A stretch of 64,000 nt of DNA from an uncultured Prevotella sp. (GCA_946548085.1 CAMNPN010000012.1:29498-93497); one strand, 5' to 3'; counted from the first letter of the stretch, positions 16,814 through 26,943 are shown. Numbers and translations are program-made. Notes: generated by a model from the letters alone, not told the origin.

Positions 16814-17249
16814 AAAAGTGCTTTGTCGGGCAGTCTTCTTGGCTGCCCTTTTCTTTGTCTTCAGCTGTGGCACTGGCGACGACAATGGTCAGCGGTTAGG
16901 TGAGATTATCGTCGGCACCTGGCAGCGAGGCTATGGCGAGGGTGATGTCGTCATTGAAGGAACTACGGAGATTCGGCCAGAGAATGTTGCCTATGACCAG
17001 TTCGTCTTCCACGACGATGGCAGCTATAATGGCATGGTTCGCAAAGGCACCTTCGCGGCCTACGACAACAAAGGCTACGTCATCATCGAAGGCCAATACC
17101 AGTGCGATAACCACAACATGAGGTTAGAACCTGATGGTGAAGGCAAGATCTTAGCCCAGGTGGTCTTCTTCACCGACAACGCCCTCCAGTTACGTTACGA
17201 AAATGAAGAAAGCAACATCACCCTCACCTTCATCGTCCGCAAACTGTAA
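16803..17249 (+). CDS. Small lipoprotein, lipocalin-like
   Basis: A 148-residue protein with a signal peptide and lipobox FVFSC (Cys near 22), so it should be lipid-anchored. The mature part reads as alternating beta strands ([37 protein letters not shown]), resembling Bacteroidales lipocalin-like domains that start with a GTW motif. Its ATG lies inside the asd end, an 11-nt overlap. Its last codons AAA CTG TAA are the first unit of a 14-bp tandem repeat. The role is unknown. Confidence 0.75.
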   Translation: MLNKKVLCRAVFLAALFFVFSCGTGDDNGQRLGEIIVGTWQRGYGEGDVVIEGTTEIRPENVAYDQFVFHDDGSYNGMVRKGTFAAYDNKGYVIIEGQYQCDNHNMRLEPDGEGKILAQVVFFTDNALQLRYENEESNITLTFIVRKL

Positions 17250-17280
17250 ACCGTAAACTATAAACCGTAAACTATAAACC
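17241..17280. repeat. 14-bp tandem repeat filling a convergent gene spacer
   Basis: Units of AAACTGTAAACCGT or AAACTATAAACCGT begin at 17241 and 17255, with a partial third at 17269. The first covers the final codons of the lipoprotein gene and the last touches the stop codon of the opposing DUF4249 gene, so the whole 30-nt spacer is repeat. Related sequence occurs at 54415-54507. Confidence 0.85.
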
Positions 17281-18095
17281 TACTCTTCCTCCTCCACGTC
17301 TGCCTCATGGTAGACATAATTGATAGTAACTTGGCTATAAGCTGAGAAATACCCCAGGCAACCGCCCGTGAAGTTTGGAACAGGATTGGTATTGGTGTTA
17401 TCCATAATCTGCATAGAGTACAGATAGTCATAAGCCCGCTGGTCAATAGCCCGCAGTTCTAAACGCAATTGGTCTCCCTCCCTGAGCAAATCCTTGTCAT
17501 CACTTCCTGCTCTGGCTATTGAGAACAACTGCTGCAGTTCTTTATTGGGGTCTTGGTCATCTCGCTTTACAGCCCAACGAAAGCCGAGGTTATTGCGATA
17601 GAGATGCGAGAAATACCAGTTGTCTTCGTTGGGAATATCTTGAAATAGCAGTTCTCCTACCAAGAATCGTTCACCCATGATCTTCTTCCAGATAAAATGA
17701 AAACGGTTTATCTTAGGCATGCGCTGCATGGTTGAGGTCGAAGTGAAATGATGCTCTCCTACCTTTACATCAATCTGATACGTCACTCCCTCCTTTCCTT
17801 TGGCTGATGATTGATATATTCCGTCCTTCCTGTGGGTAAGAGCAGCCTTGCTGCCATCACTCCCAGTCACCACGATTTCAGCATCAGTTACATCACTGGT
17901 CGTACGATTGTCGTCCATGTCCTGTGTCAGACTCACACGAGCTTTCATACCATCTCCCGACACAGAAGCATCCACGACATAGATAGGCTCCACCGCGCGA
18001 TAGTCGATATCGATCTCCTTCTCACATCCCACTATCCCTAATATCCCGACCAGCCCTAATAAACCTACTAACCCTAATATCCCTATTCTCTTCAT
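17280..18095 (-). CDS. DUF4249-type lipoprotein partner of a TonB receptor
   Basis: A 271-residue lipoprotein. The start at 18095 (MKRIGILGLVGLLG) gives a good signal peptide with lipobox IVGC; the longer frame would run through the TonB receptor stop. The mature part (EKEIDIDYRAVEPIYVVDASVSGDGMKARVSLTQ) matches the DUF4249 pattern, a family almost always encoded beside TonB-dependent receptors in Bacteroidota. It begins 4 nt after the receptor stop, so the two are coupled. It probably sits on the outer membrane as an extracellular lid or substrate-binding partner. The substrate is unknown. The signal-peptide DNA is itself repetitive. Confidence 0.82.
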   Translation of the reverse strand: MKRIGILGLVGLLGLVGILGIVGCEKEIDIDYRAVEPIYVVDASVSGDGMKARVSLTQDMDDNRTTSDVTDAEIVVTGSDGSKAALTHRKDGIYQSSAKGKEGVTYQIDVKVGEHHFTSTSTMQRMPKINRFHFIWKKIMGERFLVGELLFQDIPNEDNWYFSHLYRNNLGFRWAVKRDDQDPNKELQQLFSIARAGSDDKDLLREGDQLRLELRAIDQRAYDYLYSMQIMDNTNTNPVPNFTGGCLGYFSAYSQVTINYVYHEADVEEEE

Positions 18096-18099
18096 CTCT

Positions 18100-20184
18100 T
18101 TAGAATTGAATGTTAAATGCGACTGAGGGCACGATGCCAAACAACGAATACTGTTTCGCCTTTGTGCGGGCACCATTATCTGAATCCTCGAAATTGATGA
18201 GGAACGGATTATACCTATTATATAAATTATATATGCCAAACACCCATTCACTTTCCACTCCCCTCTTTCCTCTCTTCTCTTTTCTCTTTCCACATTTCAG
18301 CACCGCACTCACATCCAGACGATGGTAATCGGGAGCCCGATATCCATTACGCTCGGCATAATAATATATCCAATTATCAATGACCTGATATTTGCCACTG
18401 GGAGCCGTGAAAGCCTGTCCGCTGTTGAACACCCAGGCCGCATTGATAGTCCATCGATTGTTCAGTTTGTACATGCCCACGATGTTGATGTCATGACGGC
18501 GGTCATTGTTGGCATCATACCACTGGCCACCGTTGATGCCGTCAATTCGTGTCTTCGACCACGAGAGGGTATAACCAATCCAACCCGTTAGTCGGCCACC
18601 GTTTTTTCTGGCACAGAGTTCCACACCGTAGCTCTTGCCTTCGCCTGCCAATATCAGGCGCTCTATCTCAATCTCACTGCTAAACGACTTGCCGTCTTTA
18701 TAGTCCAACACATCCCGTATCTGCCGGTAATAGCCCTCAATGCTGAAATCATAGTCCTGCTGAGAGGTCATCAGATAGAGTCCCCCACTCCACTGATCTG
18801 CAGTCTCCGGCTTCACGATGTTACTACTCATCGTGTAACGGTCGAAGGGTGTCGAAGTGCTTTGATTTCTGAGGGCGTGCAAGTTTTGCGAGGTTCTGGC
18901 ATAGCCAATCTTCACGCTGGTTTGTGATGTGGGTTGCCAACTGATGCTGACTCTGGGCTCCAGTGTCAGATGGGTCTTCACAATCTCATTCTCACCGTAG
19001 TTATAGTACCACCCTATCTCGCCGTTGTCCTCGATATCGTAATAGAGCGAGCCGCCCAAGGGAGAGAAAGCGTTGACCCTCAGCCCTACTGAGGCCTGAA
19101 GGTCAGGACGCAGATTGAAGGTACCGTTCACCCAACCCGTATTCTCCCAGGCACGACGCTGTTCCTTATCGTATTTACTCAGTACCTGCCACTCGGCAGA
19201 CTTCACATTATAAAGCGATGTCTGGAAACCAGCCCTGAGATTCAGATTGAAAGGAGAGAGATTGAAGGAGAAATCCTGACGGAGCGAAATCTGGCGGATA
19301 TGACCTTTGTACCACAGGTTCATTCTTAAGAAATCCACACCGTTGTCTGTCAGATAGTTGCTCAGGAAGGCTGTCGTCTGGGCATAGGCGTCATCATTAA
19401 AATGGTGCAGCCATTTCAGGTCTGCCGTCAGGTTGCTCCAACGGATATCAGCCATCTTGTCTACAGCCGTGCGGTCATGACTGGTGAAAAAAGTCAGGAA
19501 GAACTGATTACGACGGTCCGGCGTCCAGTCGAGCTTTACGTTGAAATCATAGAAATAGAGGGTATTATCCCTAAAATCCTTCGAAGCCTTCAGCAAGAGG
19601 TCCATATACGTTCGGCGTGCCGTCACCAGCAGCGAGGCCTTGTCTTTGGCGATAGGGCCTTCAATTGTTCCCTTTGCAGCAAGCAGTCCTACACTCACTC
19701 CTCCATGCCATCCACTCCTGTTACCCGTCTTACCTGTAATGTCGAGTACGGCCGATGAAGCCCCGCCATACTGGGCAGGCAGCAAACCTTTGTAAAGGGT
19801 TGCCGATGCCAGCGCGTCTTCGTTGAAGGCAGAGAATAGTCCTGCCAGATGCCCTGAGTTATAGACAGGAGCCAAATCGAACAACACCTGATTCTGGGCC
19901 GACGTACCGCCACGTACCTGGAAGCTACTCGATGCGTCGCTCTCGGCCTTCACACCTGGCAGCAACTGAATGCTCCGCATGATGTCTGTCTGCCCAAACA
20001 GCTGGGGTGCCGATGCCAAATCCTCCAGCTGGATAACCTCTGCGCCAGTCTGCACGTTCTGAATGCGTTGGCGGGCCGAGTTCGACGTCACCACCACTTC
20101 CTCCAACCGCTCTGTACGGATGGAGTCTTCCTCTGCCTGCAATGGCGCCAAGAAAGCTGCTATGAGAATAGTTTCTGCTAACAT
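18100..20184 (-). CDS. TonB-dependent outer-membrane receptor
   Basis: A 694-residue receptor. A signal peptide (about 1-18) is followed directly by a plug domain (EEVVVTSNSARQRIQNVQTGAE, IMRSIQLLPGVK, SSFQVRGGTSAQNQVLFD) and a beta-barrel ending in AFNIQF. The N-terminal carboxypeptidase-like domain found in many Bacteroidota receptors is absent. Start ATG 20184 is chosen over an in-frame TTG at 20193 because that codon overlaps the -7 box (20191-20198). Only 6 nt separate box and ATG. It forms an operon with the DUF4249 lipoprotein. The transported substrate cannot be inferred. Confidence 0.92.
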   Translation of the reverse strand: MLAETILIAAFLAPLQAEEDSIRTERLEEVVVTSNSARQRIQNVQTGAEVIQLEDLASAPQLFGQTDIMRSIQLLPGVKAESDASSSFQVRGGTSAQNQVLFDLAPVYNSGHLAGLFSAFNEDALASATLYKGLLPAQYGGASSAVLDITGKTGNRSGWHGGVSVGLLAAKGTIEGPIAKDKASLLVTARRTYMDLLLKASKDFRDNTLYFYDFNVKLDWTPDRRNQFFLTFFTSHDRTAVDKMADIRWSNLTADLKWLHHFNDDAYAQTTAFLSNYLTDNGVDFLRMNLWYKGHIRQISLRQDFSFNLSPFNLNLRAGFQTSLYNVKSAEWQVLSKYDKEQRRAWENTGWVNGTFNLRPDLQASVGLRVNAFSPLGGSLYYDIEDNGEIGWYYNYGENEIVKTHLTLEPRVSISWQPTSQTSVKIGYARTSQNLHALRNQSTSTPFDRYTMSSNIVKPETADQWSGGLYLMTSQQDYDFSIEGYYRQIRDVLDYKDGKSFSSEIEIERLILAGEGKSYGVELCARKNGGRLTGWIGYTLSWSKTRIDGINGGQWYDANNDRRHDINIVGMYKLNNRWTINAAWVFNSGQAFTAPSGKYQVIDNWIYYYAERNGYRAPDYHRLDVSAVLKCGKRKEKRGKRGVESEWVFGIYNLYNRYNPFLINFEDSDNGARTKAKQYSLFGIVPSVAFNIQF

Positions 20185-20190
20185 CGCCTG

Positions 20191-20198
20191 CAAAGGTA
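20191..20198 (-). promoter_or_regulatory. -7 box of the TonB receptor promoter
   Basis: The minus strand reads TACCTTTG, 6 nt before the ATG at 20184, so the transcript would be leaderless or nearly so. Confidence 0.65.
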
Positions 20199-20273
20199 GT
20201 AAAATAACTGCAAATTACACACATTACTTAGAAAAAAAGTAAGAATAATCTACGCATTCTGCAGTTTATTTCG

Positions 20274-20281
20274 TAACTTTG
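20274..20281 (+). promoter_or_regulatory. -7 box of the 20307 lipoprotein promoter
   Basis: TAACTTTG lies 25 nt upstream of the ATG. The divergent spacer contains AAATAACTGCA near the TonB side and TGCAGTTTATTT near this side, an imperfect inverted repeat. Confidence 0.6.
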
Positions 20282-20306
20282 CCCCCAAATCATAAATAGT
20301 TAGCGT

Positions 20307-20777
20307 ATGAAAAAGATTATTTTGTACTTTGTGGCCTTGGTGGCATTCTGTGCCTGCAACAATGGCGAGCAAAAGCGCTTCGCCTATCGCGGACTGGCTA
20401 TGGATCTGCCCATCCAAGCATTCGTCGACTCACTCCAGCAGCGTGGCTACGCCGTCGACTCAGCCAAGACCGACTCTGCCTTTACCCGTATTGTGATGGC
20501 CCGCACTGGCGACCACTACCGCCTGATGCTGGCTCAGCAGAACGGCCGACTCCAAGCCTTGCAGGAGAACTACACCCTCTCCACCAACGACAGCACACGC
20601 CGCTTCTGGCAACAATTGCGCGACGATTTTGAAAAAGAGTTAGGCTCTTGGCCCAACATGCCAAAACATGGCGACGACCACAAGATTGCCAAGTTCGAGA
20701 CAGAAGGAGGCTTCATTACCCTCACGCTCGAAAACACCTATCGTCCCACGCTCAGTGTGCTCTACGAGGTGAAATAA
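20307..20777 (+). CDS. Hypothetical lipoprotein
   Basis: A 156-residue protein with a signal peptide and lipobox AFCAC (Cys 17). The mature part alternates strands and helices (FVDSLQQRGYAVDSAKTDSAFTRIVMARTGDHYRLMLAQQNGRLQALQENY) and has no motif I recognise. It is transcribed away from the TonB receptor and ends 5 nt from the convergent cdsA stop, with no terminator visible between them. The function is unknown. Confidence 0.7.
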   Translation: MKKIILYFVALVAFCACNNGEQKRFAYRGLAMDLPIQAFVDSLQQRGYAVDSAKTDSAFTRIVMARTGDHYRLMLAQQNGRLQALQENYTLSTNDSTRRFWQQLRDDFEKELGSWPNMPKHGDDHKIAKFETEGGFITLTLENTYRPTLSVLYEVK

Positions 20778-20782
20778 GGTTT

Positions 20783-21631
20783 TTAGATTACCGTCAATGT
20801 GTAGAGATACACGACGGCGGCAGGGACTGCCATAAGGGTGGAGTCGAAACGATCGAGCATGCCCCCGTGACCTGGCAGGATATGGCCACTGTCCTTGATG
20901 CCGAGGGTACGCTTGAAAAGCGACTCAACAAGGTCGCCCCACGTGCCAAAGACTACTACCACGAGACCCTGACCGGCCCACTCTATGGCAGAAAGGCCAA
21001 GTGGATTCTGAGCATATTGCTCAGACAGATGCCACACCAGCACAGCCACGATGACTACCAAAACGCCGCCTCCGATACTGCCTTCCCACGACTTTCCTGG
21101 AGAGATGCGTGGGAATAGTTTATGTCTGCCAAGCAGCGAACCGCAGATATAGGCACCGGCATCGTTTATCCAGAGAAAGATAAATACAGACAGCGGTATA
21201 GACCACACAAAGTGGACACCATCAGCATCCGACTGGAAGGCCAGCACGTTCAGCAGCGAGAAAGGCAGCGCGATATAGAGTTGGCTCATCATCGTATAAG
21301 CCCAGTCGTTGACAGGGTCTTCCTGCTTCAGATAGAGTTCTGCCACCATGAGGTAGATGAGTGTGACAAGATAGGGAATGAACACAGAGGCCGAGGTGAT
21401 GCCACTGCAGTAGCCTGCCATAGCCAGAAAGAAGAACACGCCAGCCACAGTGGAAATCATCTGATTGACAGTCACATCACCTCGATCATTGACCAGGCCT
21501 GTAAACTCCCAGATAGTCAGTCCTGTAACAAGTGTAAACAAGAAGATCATGGCTTCTGGTCGCAGAAAGCAACTCACGATGGCAGCCACAAAAAATACCG
21601 CCGTAATGGTTCTGATGATGAAATTCCTCAT
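20783..21631 (-). CDS. cdsA: Phosphatidate cytidylyltransferase
   Basis: A 282-residue membrane enzyme making CDP-diacylglycerol from phosphatidate and CTP for phospholipid synthesis. It has about seven to eight hydrophobic segments. The C-terminal CDP-DAG synthase signature SLFKRTLGIKDSGHILPGHGGMLDRFDS is intact (split here as KRTLGIKDSG and GHGGMLDRFDS). It begins 3 nt after the ftsH stop and is the third gene of rsfS-ftsH-cdsA, a gene order recognised in Bacteroidales. Confidence 0.95.
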   Translation of the reverse strand: MRNFIIRTITAVFFVAAIVSCFLRPEAMIFLFTLVTGLTIWEFTGLVNDRGDVTVNQMISTVAGVFFFLAMAGYCSGITSASVFIPYLVTLIYLMVAELYLKQEDPVNDWAYTMMSQLYIALPFSLLNVLAFQSDADGVHFVWSIPLSVFIFLWINDAGAYICGSLLGRHKLFPRISPGKSWEGSIGGGVLVVIVAVLVWHLSEQYAQNPLGLSAIEWAGQGLVVVVFGTWGDLVESLFKRTLGIKDSGHILPGHGGMLDRFDSTLMAVPAAVVYLYTLTVI

Positions 21632-21634
21632 GAC

Positions 21635-23689
<2,055 letters not shown>

Positions 23690-23733
23690 TTCCTATCTTT
23701 CTATTTTCAACTTTGCAATTCATACGACTATGA

Positions 23734-24084
23734 TTAGTCCACGTCAGCGATTCTCGTCAGGTCGGCATCCTCCCAGAGGTGTTCCAGGTCGTAGTATGCT
23801 CTTACCTCTGGCAGGAAGATGTGTACCAGCGCGTCGCCATAGTCCATGGCCACCCACTGTGCATTCTCCAGTCCTACCACGTGCGTAGGTTTTTCCTTAA
23901 GTCGCTCGCGGCACAGGTCGCCCACCGATTCGCAGATGGCTTCAACCTGCGTGGGAGAACTTCCCTCGCAGATGATGAAGTAGCTGCTGATGCTGCCGTC
24001 TATCTTCGTCAGGTCGGCCACTACCACGCCACGACCCTTCTTCTCTTGGATTGCTTCTGTTATTGTCTTTACTAGTTCGTTCAT
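23734..24084 (-). CDS. rsfS: Ribosomal silencing factor RsfS
   Basis: A 116-residue Iojap/RsfS protein that binds uL14 on the large ribosomal subunit and blocks subunit joining in poor conditions. It has the family core GRGVVVADLTKIDGSISSYFII, LKEKPTHVVGLENAQWVAMDYGDALVHIF and YYDLEHLWEDA. Length is normal. It is the first gene of the rsfS-ftsH-cdsA operon, with a well-formed promoter 23 nt upstream. Confidence 0.95.
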   Translation of the reverse strand: MNELVKTITEAIQEKKGRGVVVADLTKIDGSISSYFIICEGSSPTQVEAICESVGDLCRERLKEKPTHVVGLENAQWVAMDYGDALVHIFLPEVRAYYDLEHLWEDADLTRIADVD

Positions 24085-24107
24085 ATATAAATAATGTATC
24101 TGGCCTG

Positions 24108-24139
24108 CAAAGGTACTGTAAATTGAGCGAAATGCAAAA
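24108..24139 (-). promoter_or_regulatory. Promoter of the rsfS-ftsH-cdsA operon
   Basis: On the minus strand TTTTG (complement of 24135-24139), a 19-nt spacer, and TACCTTTG (complement of 24108-24115). This is one of the clearest promoters in the window. Confidence 0.75.
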
Positions 24140-24195
24140 TAATTTTGGAATGAAAAAGAAAAAAATACGTTTTTTATTAAATTTCTTCCTTAAAA

Positions 24196-24227
24196 TTTTG
24201 TCAGTTCCAGAAAAAGTGCTACCTTTG
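24196..24227 (+). promoter_or_regulatory. Promoter of tRNA-Gln
   Basis: TTTTG at 24196-24200, a 19-nt spacer, TACCTTTG at 24220-24227. The tRNA starts 44 nt downstream of the box. Confidence 0.75.
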
Positions 24228-24271
24228 CACCCGCAATTCGGAACGAGGGCGTTCTGAGAATGCTTTAAGTT

Positions 24272-24342
24272 TGGGGTATGGTGTAATGGTAACACTACAG
24301 ATTCTGGTCCTGTCATTCTTGGTTCGAGTCCGAGTACCCCAA
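24272..24342 (+). tRNA. tRNA-Gln (anticodon CTG)
   Basis: A 71-nt cloverleaf with acceptor arms TGGGGTA and TACCCCA, the hallmark of tRNA-Gln. The anticodon loop TTCTGGT gives CTG. The T-arm contains TTGGTTCGAGTCCGAG. The anticodon stem has an A-C mismatch at its loop end. CCA is not encoded. Confidence 0.9.
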
Positions 24343-24349
24343 CAATCTC

Positions 24350-24395
24350 AATTGCTAAGTTGCTGAAAAATTAAGCACTTAGCAATTTTTATTTT
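24350..24395 (+). terminator. Terminator after tRNA-Gln
   Basis: Arms AATTGCTAAGT (24350-24360) and ACTTAGCAATT (24377-24387) are perfectly complementary around a 16-nt loop, followed by TTTATTTTC. It ends the tRNA-Gln transcript, which makes the second terminator at 24698 need another source. Confidence 0.8.
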
Positions 24396-24530
24396 CTGTT
24401 TTTGTCGGACTTTTGGCGGGCATTTGGGAATATATAGAAATTTGGGTTAGAATTTAGGTTTTACAGCCGAGTGAATAGGTGAGGAGTTTTGAAGGTTTTG
24501 CGATCTCCTTGGCTCCGTCAATAGGCCTGC

Positions 24531-24677
24531 TCATGCACGCCTCTGGACGGCACGGCCTGAGGGATCATTCATATTCTTGAAGGCGACGTCCCACTCGAGA
24601 AAATGTTCGACGACGCTCTCTGGCCACTGCCAAAGTACCGTGAACTGCTCTTCATACGATAAACATATTCTCTTGGT
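24531..24677 (-). pseudogene. C-terminal gene remnant with host-like codons
   Basis: The minus strand reads TKRICLSYEEQFTVLWQWPE, then SVVEHFLEWDVAFKNMNDPS, then GRAVQRRA and TGA (24531-24533). Codons are strongly host-like (GAG, CAG, TTC, GTC, CTC, GAC, GCC, AAG), so this was or is coding. No in-frame ATG precedes it. An ATG one frame over (ATG TTT ATC) would join the frame if one base pair had shifted. It is probably a 5'-truncated or frameshifted small gene. I do not recognise the family. Confidence 0.4.
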
Positions 24678-24697
24678 TGTTTGAAGTTTGCGTTTGG

Positions 24698-24731
24698 GAC
24701 TCGGCACCGCGACGGTGTCGGGTCTTTTTTT
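24698..24731 (+). terminator. Strong orphan terminator upstream of fhs
   Basis: A 12-bp stem GACTCGGCACCG (24698-24709) with CGGTGTCGGGTC (24713-24724), including two G-T pairs, a CGA loop and seven Ts (24725-24731). No plus-strand gene lies between the tRNA-Gln terminator and this one, so it implies an unannotated plus-strand transcript in about 24400-24731. Confidence 0.9.
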
Positions 24732-24785
24732 CTTAAAACATTAAAAAATCAGACAGCAAAGCGCCCGTAATTCGAGTATTTTTCT

Positions 24786-24793
24786 TATTTTTG
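24786..24793 (+). promoter_or_regulatory. -7 box of the fhs promoter
   Basis: TATTTTTG lies 22 nt before the fhs start codon. The leader is too short for a riboswitch. Confidence 0.5.
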
Positions 24794-24815
24794 TGCCCGC
24801 ATTAAACAAACACAG

Positions 24816-26495
24816 ATGATGAAGACAGACATACAAATAGCACGCGAGAGCGAGCTGCTGCCCATTAGCGAGGTCGTCACACAGTTAGGAATAGCCCCCG
24901 AATCCATCGAGCCTTACGGCCGCTACATGGCCAAGGTGCCAGTGTCACTCATCGACGAGGCGCGCGTCCGTCAGAGCCGCCTCATCCTCGTCACAGCCAT
25001 CAGCCCGACGAAGGCCGGCATCGGCAAGACCACCGTCAGCATTGGCCTCGCGCTGGGTCTGAACAAGATCGGTAAGAAGGCCGCCGTAGCCCTGCGCGAG
25101 CCCTCGCTCGGCCCCTGCTTCGGCATCAAGGGCGGCGCTGCCGGCGGCGGCTATGCCCAGGTGCTGCCCATGGAGAAGATCAACCTTCACTTCACGGGCG
25201 ACTTCCATGCCGTCACCTCGGCTCACAACACCATCAGCGCCCTGCTCGACAACTACATCTACCAGCACCGTAAGGACGGCTTCTCGTTGCGTGAGATCTA
25301 TTGGAAGCGCGTGCTCGACGTCAACGACCGTGCCCTACGCAACATCGTCACAGGCCTCCGCGGCGACGGTGTCGTTGCCGAGACAGGCTTCGACATCACC
25401 CCCGCCTCTGAACTCATGGCCATCCTCTGTCTCGCCACCAGCGAAGCCGACCTGCAGCGCCGCATTGAGAACATCGTGCTCGGCATCACCGCCGAGGGTA
25501 AGCCCTTCCGCGTAAGCGACCTCGGCGTCGCTGGCGCCATCACCGTGCTGCTGCGCGACGCACTCGCCCCCAACCTCGTGCAGACCACCGAGCAGACGCC
25601 CGCCTTCATCCATGGCGGTCCCTTCGCCAACATCGCCCACGGTTGCTCCAGCGTCGTCGCCACGAAGATGGCCATGAGCTACTGCGACTACGTCGTCACC
25701 GAGGCAGGCTTCGGTGCCGACCTGGGTGCAGAGAAGTTCTTTGACATCAAGTGCCGCAAGGCCGGCCTCCAACCCCGTCTCGTCGTCATCGTCGCCACCA
25801 CACAAGGCTTGAAGATGCACGGCGGTGTCGACCTCGAACATATCAAGGAACCCAATGCCAAAGGACTGACGGAGGGTCTTAAGAACCTCAACCGCCATAT
25901 CAACAACATGCAGGGCTTCGGCCAGCCCGTTATCGTCACCCTTAACCGCTTCGACTTCGACAGTGCTGACGAGATCGACATCGTGCGTAAGAACTGCGAG
26001 GACCTGGGTGTGGGCTTCGCCGTCAACGAGGCCTTCCTCAAGGGCGGCGAGGGCGCCGTCGAGCTGGCACAGAAGGTCGCCGACACCATCGACCGCATCC
26101 AGCCCCTGCCCATCCACTTCACCTACCCCGAGAACGACACCATCGAGGGCAAAATCGAGAAGGTGTGTAAGCGCATCTACGGGGCAGCCGCCGTGGAGTT
26201 CACCAAGACGGGTAAGAAGCGCCTGGAGGCCATCCGCGAAACCTTCAGCGGTGACAAGTCCATCGCCCGCTACCCCGTCTGTATCGCCAAGACCCAGTTC
26301 TCCTTCTCCGCCGATTCCACCCGCTACGGCTCTCCCGAAGGCTTCACCATCCGCATCCGCGACGTCATCCTCAACTGCGGCAGTGAGATGATCGTTGCCA
26401 TCGCTGGCGACATGCTCCGCATGCCAGGCCTGCCCAAGAGTCCGCAGGCAGAGCGCATCACCATCGTCAACGGCGAGATCGAAGGCCTGTCCTGA
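24816..26495 (+). CDS. fhs: Formate-tetrahydrofolate ligase
   Basis: A 559-residue enzyme making 10-formyl-tetrahydrofolate from formate, ATP and THF, feeding purine and formyl-Met synthesis. The family P-loop [10 protein letters not shown] is at 64-73. Also present are [23 protein letters not shown] (as [10 protein letters not shown] and [12 protein letters not shown]) and [16 protein letters not shown]. Length matches the family (about 555). Codons are markedly C-ending and GC-rich compared with flanking DNA, which creates long antisense ORFs. ATG at 24816 or 24819 may be used. It is transcribed alone, between two remnant-bearing spacers. Confidence 0.97.
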   Translation: MMKTDIQIARESELLPISEVVTQLGIAPESIEPYGRYMAKVPVSLIDEARVRQSRLILVTAISPTKAGIGKTTVSIGLALGLNKIGKKAAVALREPSLGPCFGIKGGAAGGGYAQVLPMEKINLHFTGDFHAVTSAHNTISALLDNYIYQHRKDGFSLREIYWKRVLDVNDRALRNIVTGLRGDGVVAETGFDITPASELMAILCLATSEADLQRRIENIVLGITAEGKPFRVSDLGVAGAITVLLRDALAPNLVQTTEQTPAFIHGGPFANIAHGCSSVVATKMAMSYCDYVVTEAGFGADLGAEKFFDIKCRKAGLQPRLVVIVATTQGLKMHGGVDLEHIKEPNAKGLTEGLKNLNRHINNMQGFGQPVIVTLNRFDFDSADEIDIVRKNCEDLGVGFAVNEAFLKGGEGAVELAQKVADTIDRIQPLPIHFTYPENDTIEGKIEKVCKRIYGAAAVEFTKTGKKRLEAIRETFSGDKSIARYPVCIAKTQFSFSADSTRYGSPEGFTIRIRDVILNCGSEMIVAIAGDMLRMPGLPKSPQAERITIVNGEIEGLS

Positions 26496-26643
26496 AAAGT
26501 GAGGCGACCGCACCTTTCTTCTGACAAAAGTCAACAAAATTTACCAACGGTCAGAACAGTCGCGAACTGCCTTTTTCAGGCTTTTCGCTGGTTTCGGCTT
26601 TAGTTGCCTTAAAGCGCTTCTTTAGCCTGCCTAATCTGCCAGT

Positions 26644-26745
26644 TTAGTAGCACTTCCCTTCCACGCTCCACAGCCCTTGGTTGAAGAACTTTTCGTATGT
26701 ACCCAAAATGCGAACACTCTTTACCACTTGCTGTATGCCAACGAT
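26644..26745 (-). pseudogene. Possible C-terminal gene remnant downstream of fhs
   Basis: The minus strand reads IVGIQQVVKSVRILGTYEKF followed by FNQGLWSVEGKCY and TAA (26644-26646). Upstream the frame continues into 9-bp repeats that read NAT. There is no start codon in a sensible place. The peptide looks protein-like, but this is a short stretch and an overlapping frame encodes a different 50-residue peptide starting with ATG, so support is weak. The family is not recognised. Confidence 0.25.
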
Positions 26746-26943
26746 TGTGGCATTGTGGCATTGTGGCATTTTTAGTTTTTATCATTTTACAGCCGCGAGA
26801 GTTGCATTAATTATTATATATTATAATATATAATAATTAATGAATATATATAATTATTATGATTATGCAACTATCTCCACCCCCTTCCCTGCGTCAGCGC
26901 CAGACGGAAAACCCAAAATGCCACAATGCCACAATGCCACAAT
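26744..26943. repeat. 200-bp dyad element with 29-bp inverted ends of 9-bp units
   Basis: The left end (26744-26772) is three ATTGTGGC-type 9-bp units. The right end (26915-26943) is its exact reverse complement, with one more unit continuing to 26950. Between them lie a perfect 36-bp palindrome and GTTGCAT/ATGCAAC arms. An 11-bp sequence, ACCCAAAATGC, occurs at 26701 and again at 26911. It resembles a MITE (short element with terminal inverted repeats and no genes), but no clear target duplication is present. Confidence 0.7.
26806..26841. repeat. Perfect 36-bp AT-only palindrome
   Basis: From ATTAATTATTATATATTA to its mirror, all 36 bases are self-complementary and contain no G or C. It sits inside the 200-bp dyad element. 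Arms GTTGCAT (26803-26808 region) and ATGCAAC (26865-26871) lie outside it. Confidence 0.9.

Noticed and set aside
18096..18293. Longer N-terminus of the DUF4249 lipoprotein
   Set aside because: It overlaps the end of the TonB receptor gene and would bury the signal peptide that starts at 18095.
24533..24728. tmRNA, RNase P RNA or SRP RNA before fhs
   Set aside because: No tRNA-like ends, no GAGGAAAGTCC-type core, no SRP GGAA loop signature were seen. A 6S-like RNA could not be excluded.
24732..24815. THF-type riboswitch before fhs
   Set aside because: The leader from the -7 box is about 20 nt, too short, and the nearby hairpin is a terminator upstream of that promoter.
25335..26537. 400-codon minus-strand ORF opposite fhs
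   Set aside because: It is a shadow produced by the GC-rich codons of fhs, has no family motif and odd composition rich in Asp, Gly and Val.
26744..26943. Insertion sequence downstream of fhs
   Set aside because: It contains no transposase frame, so only a MITE-like or repeat label is justified.
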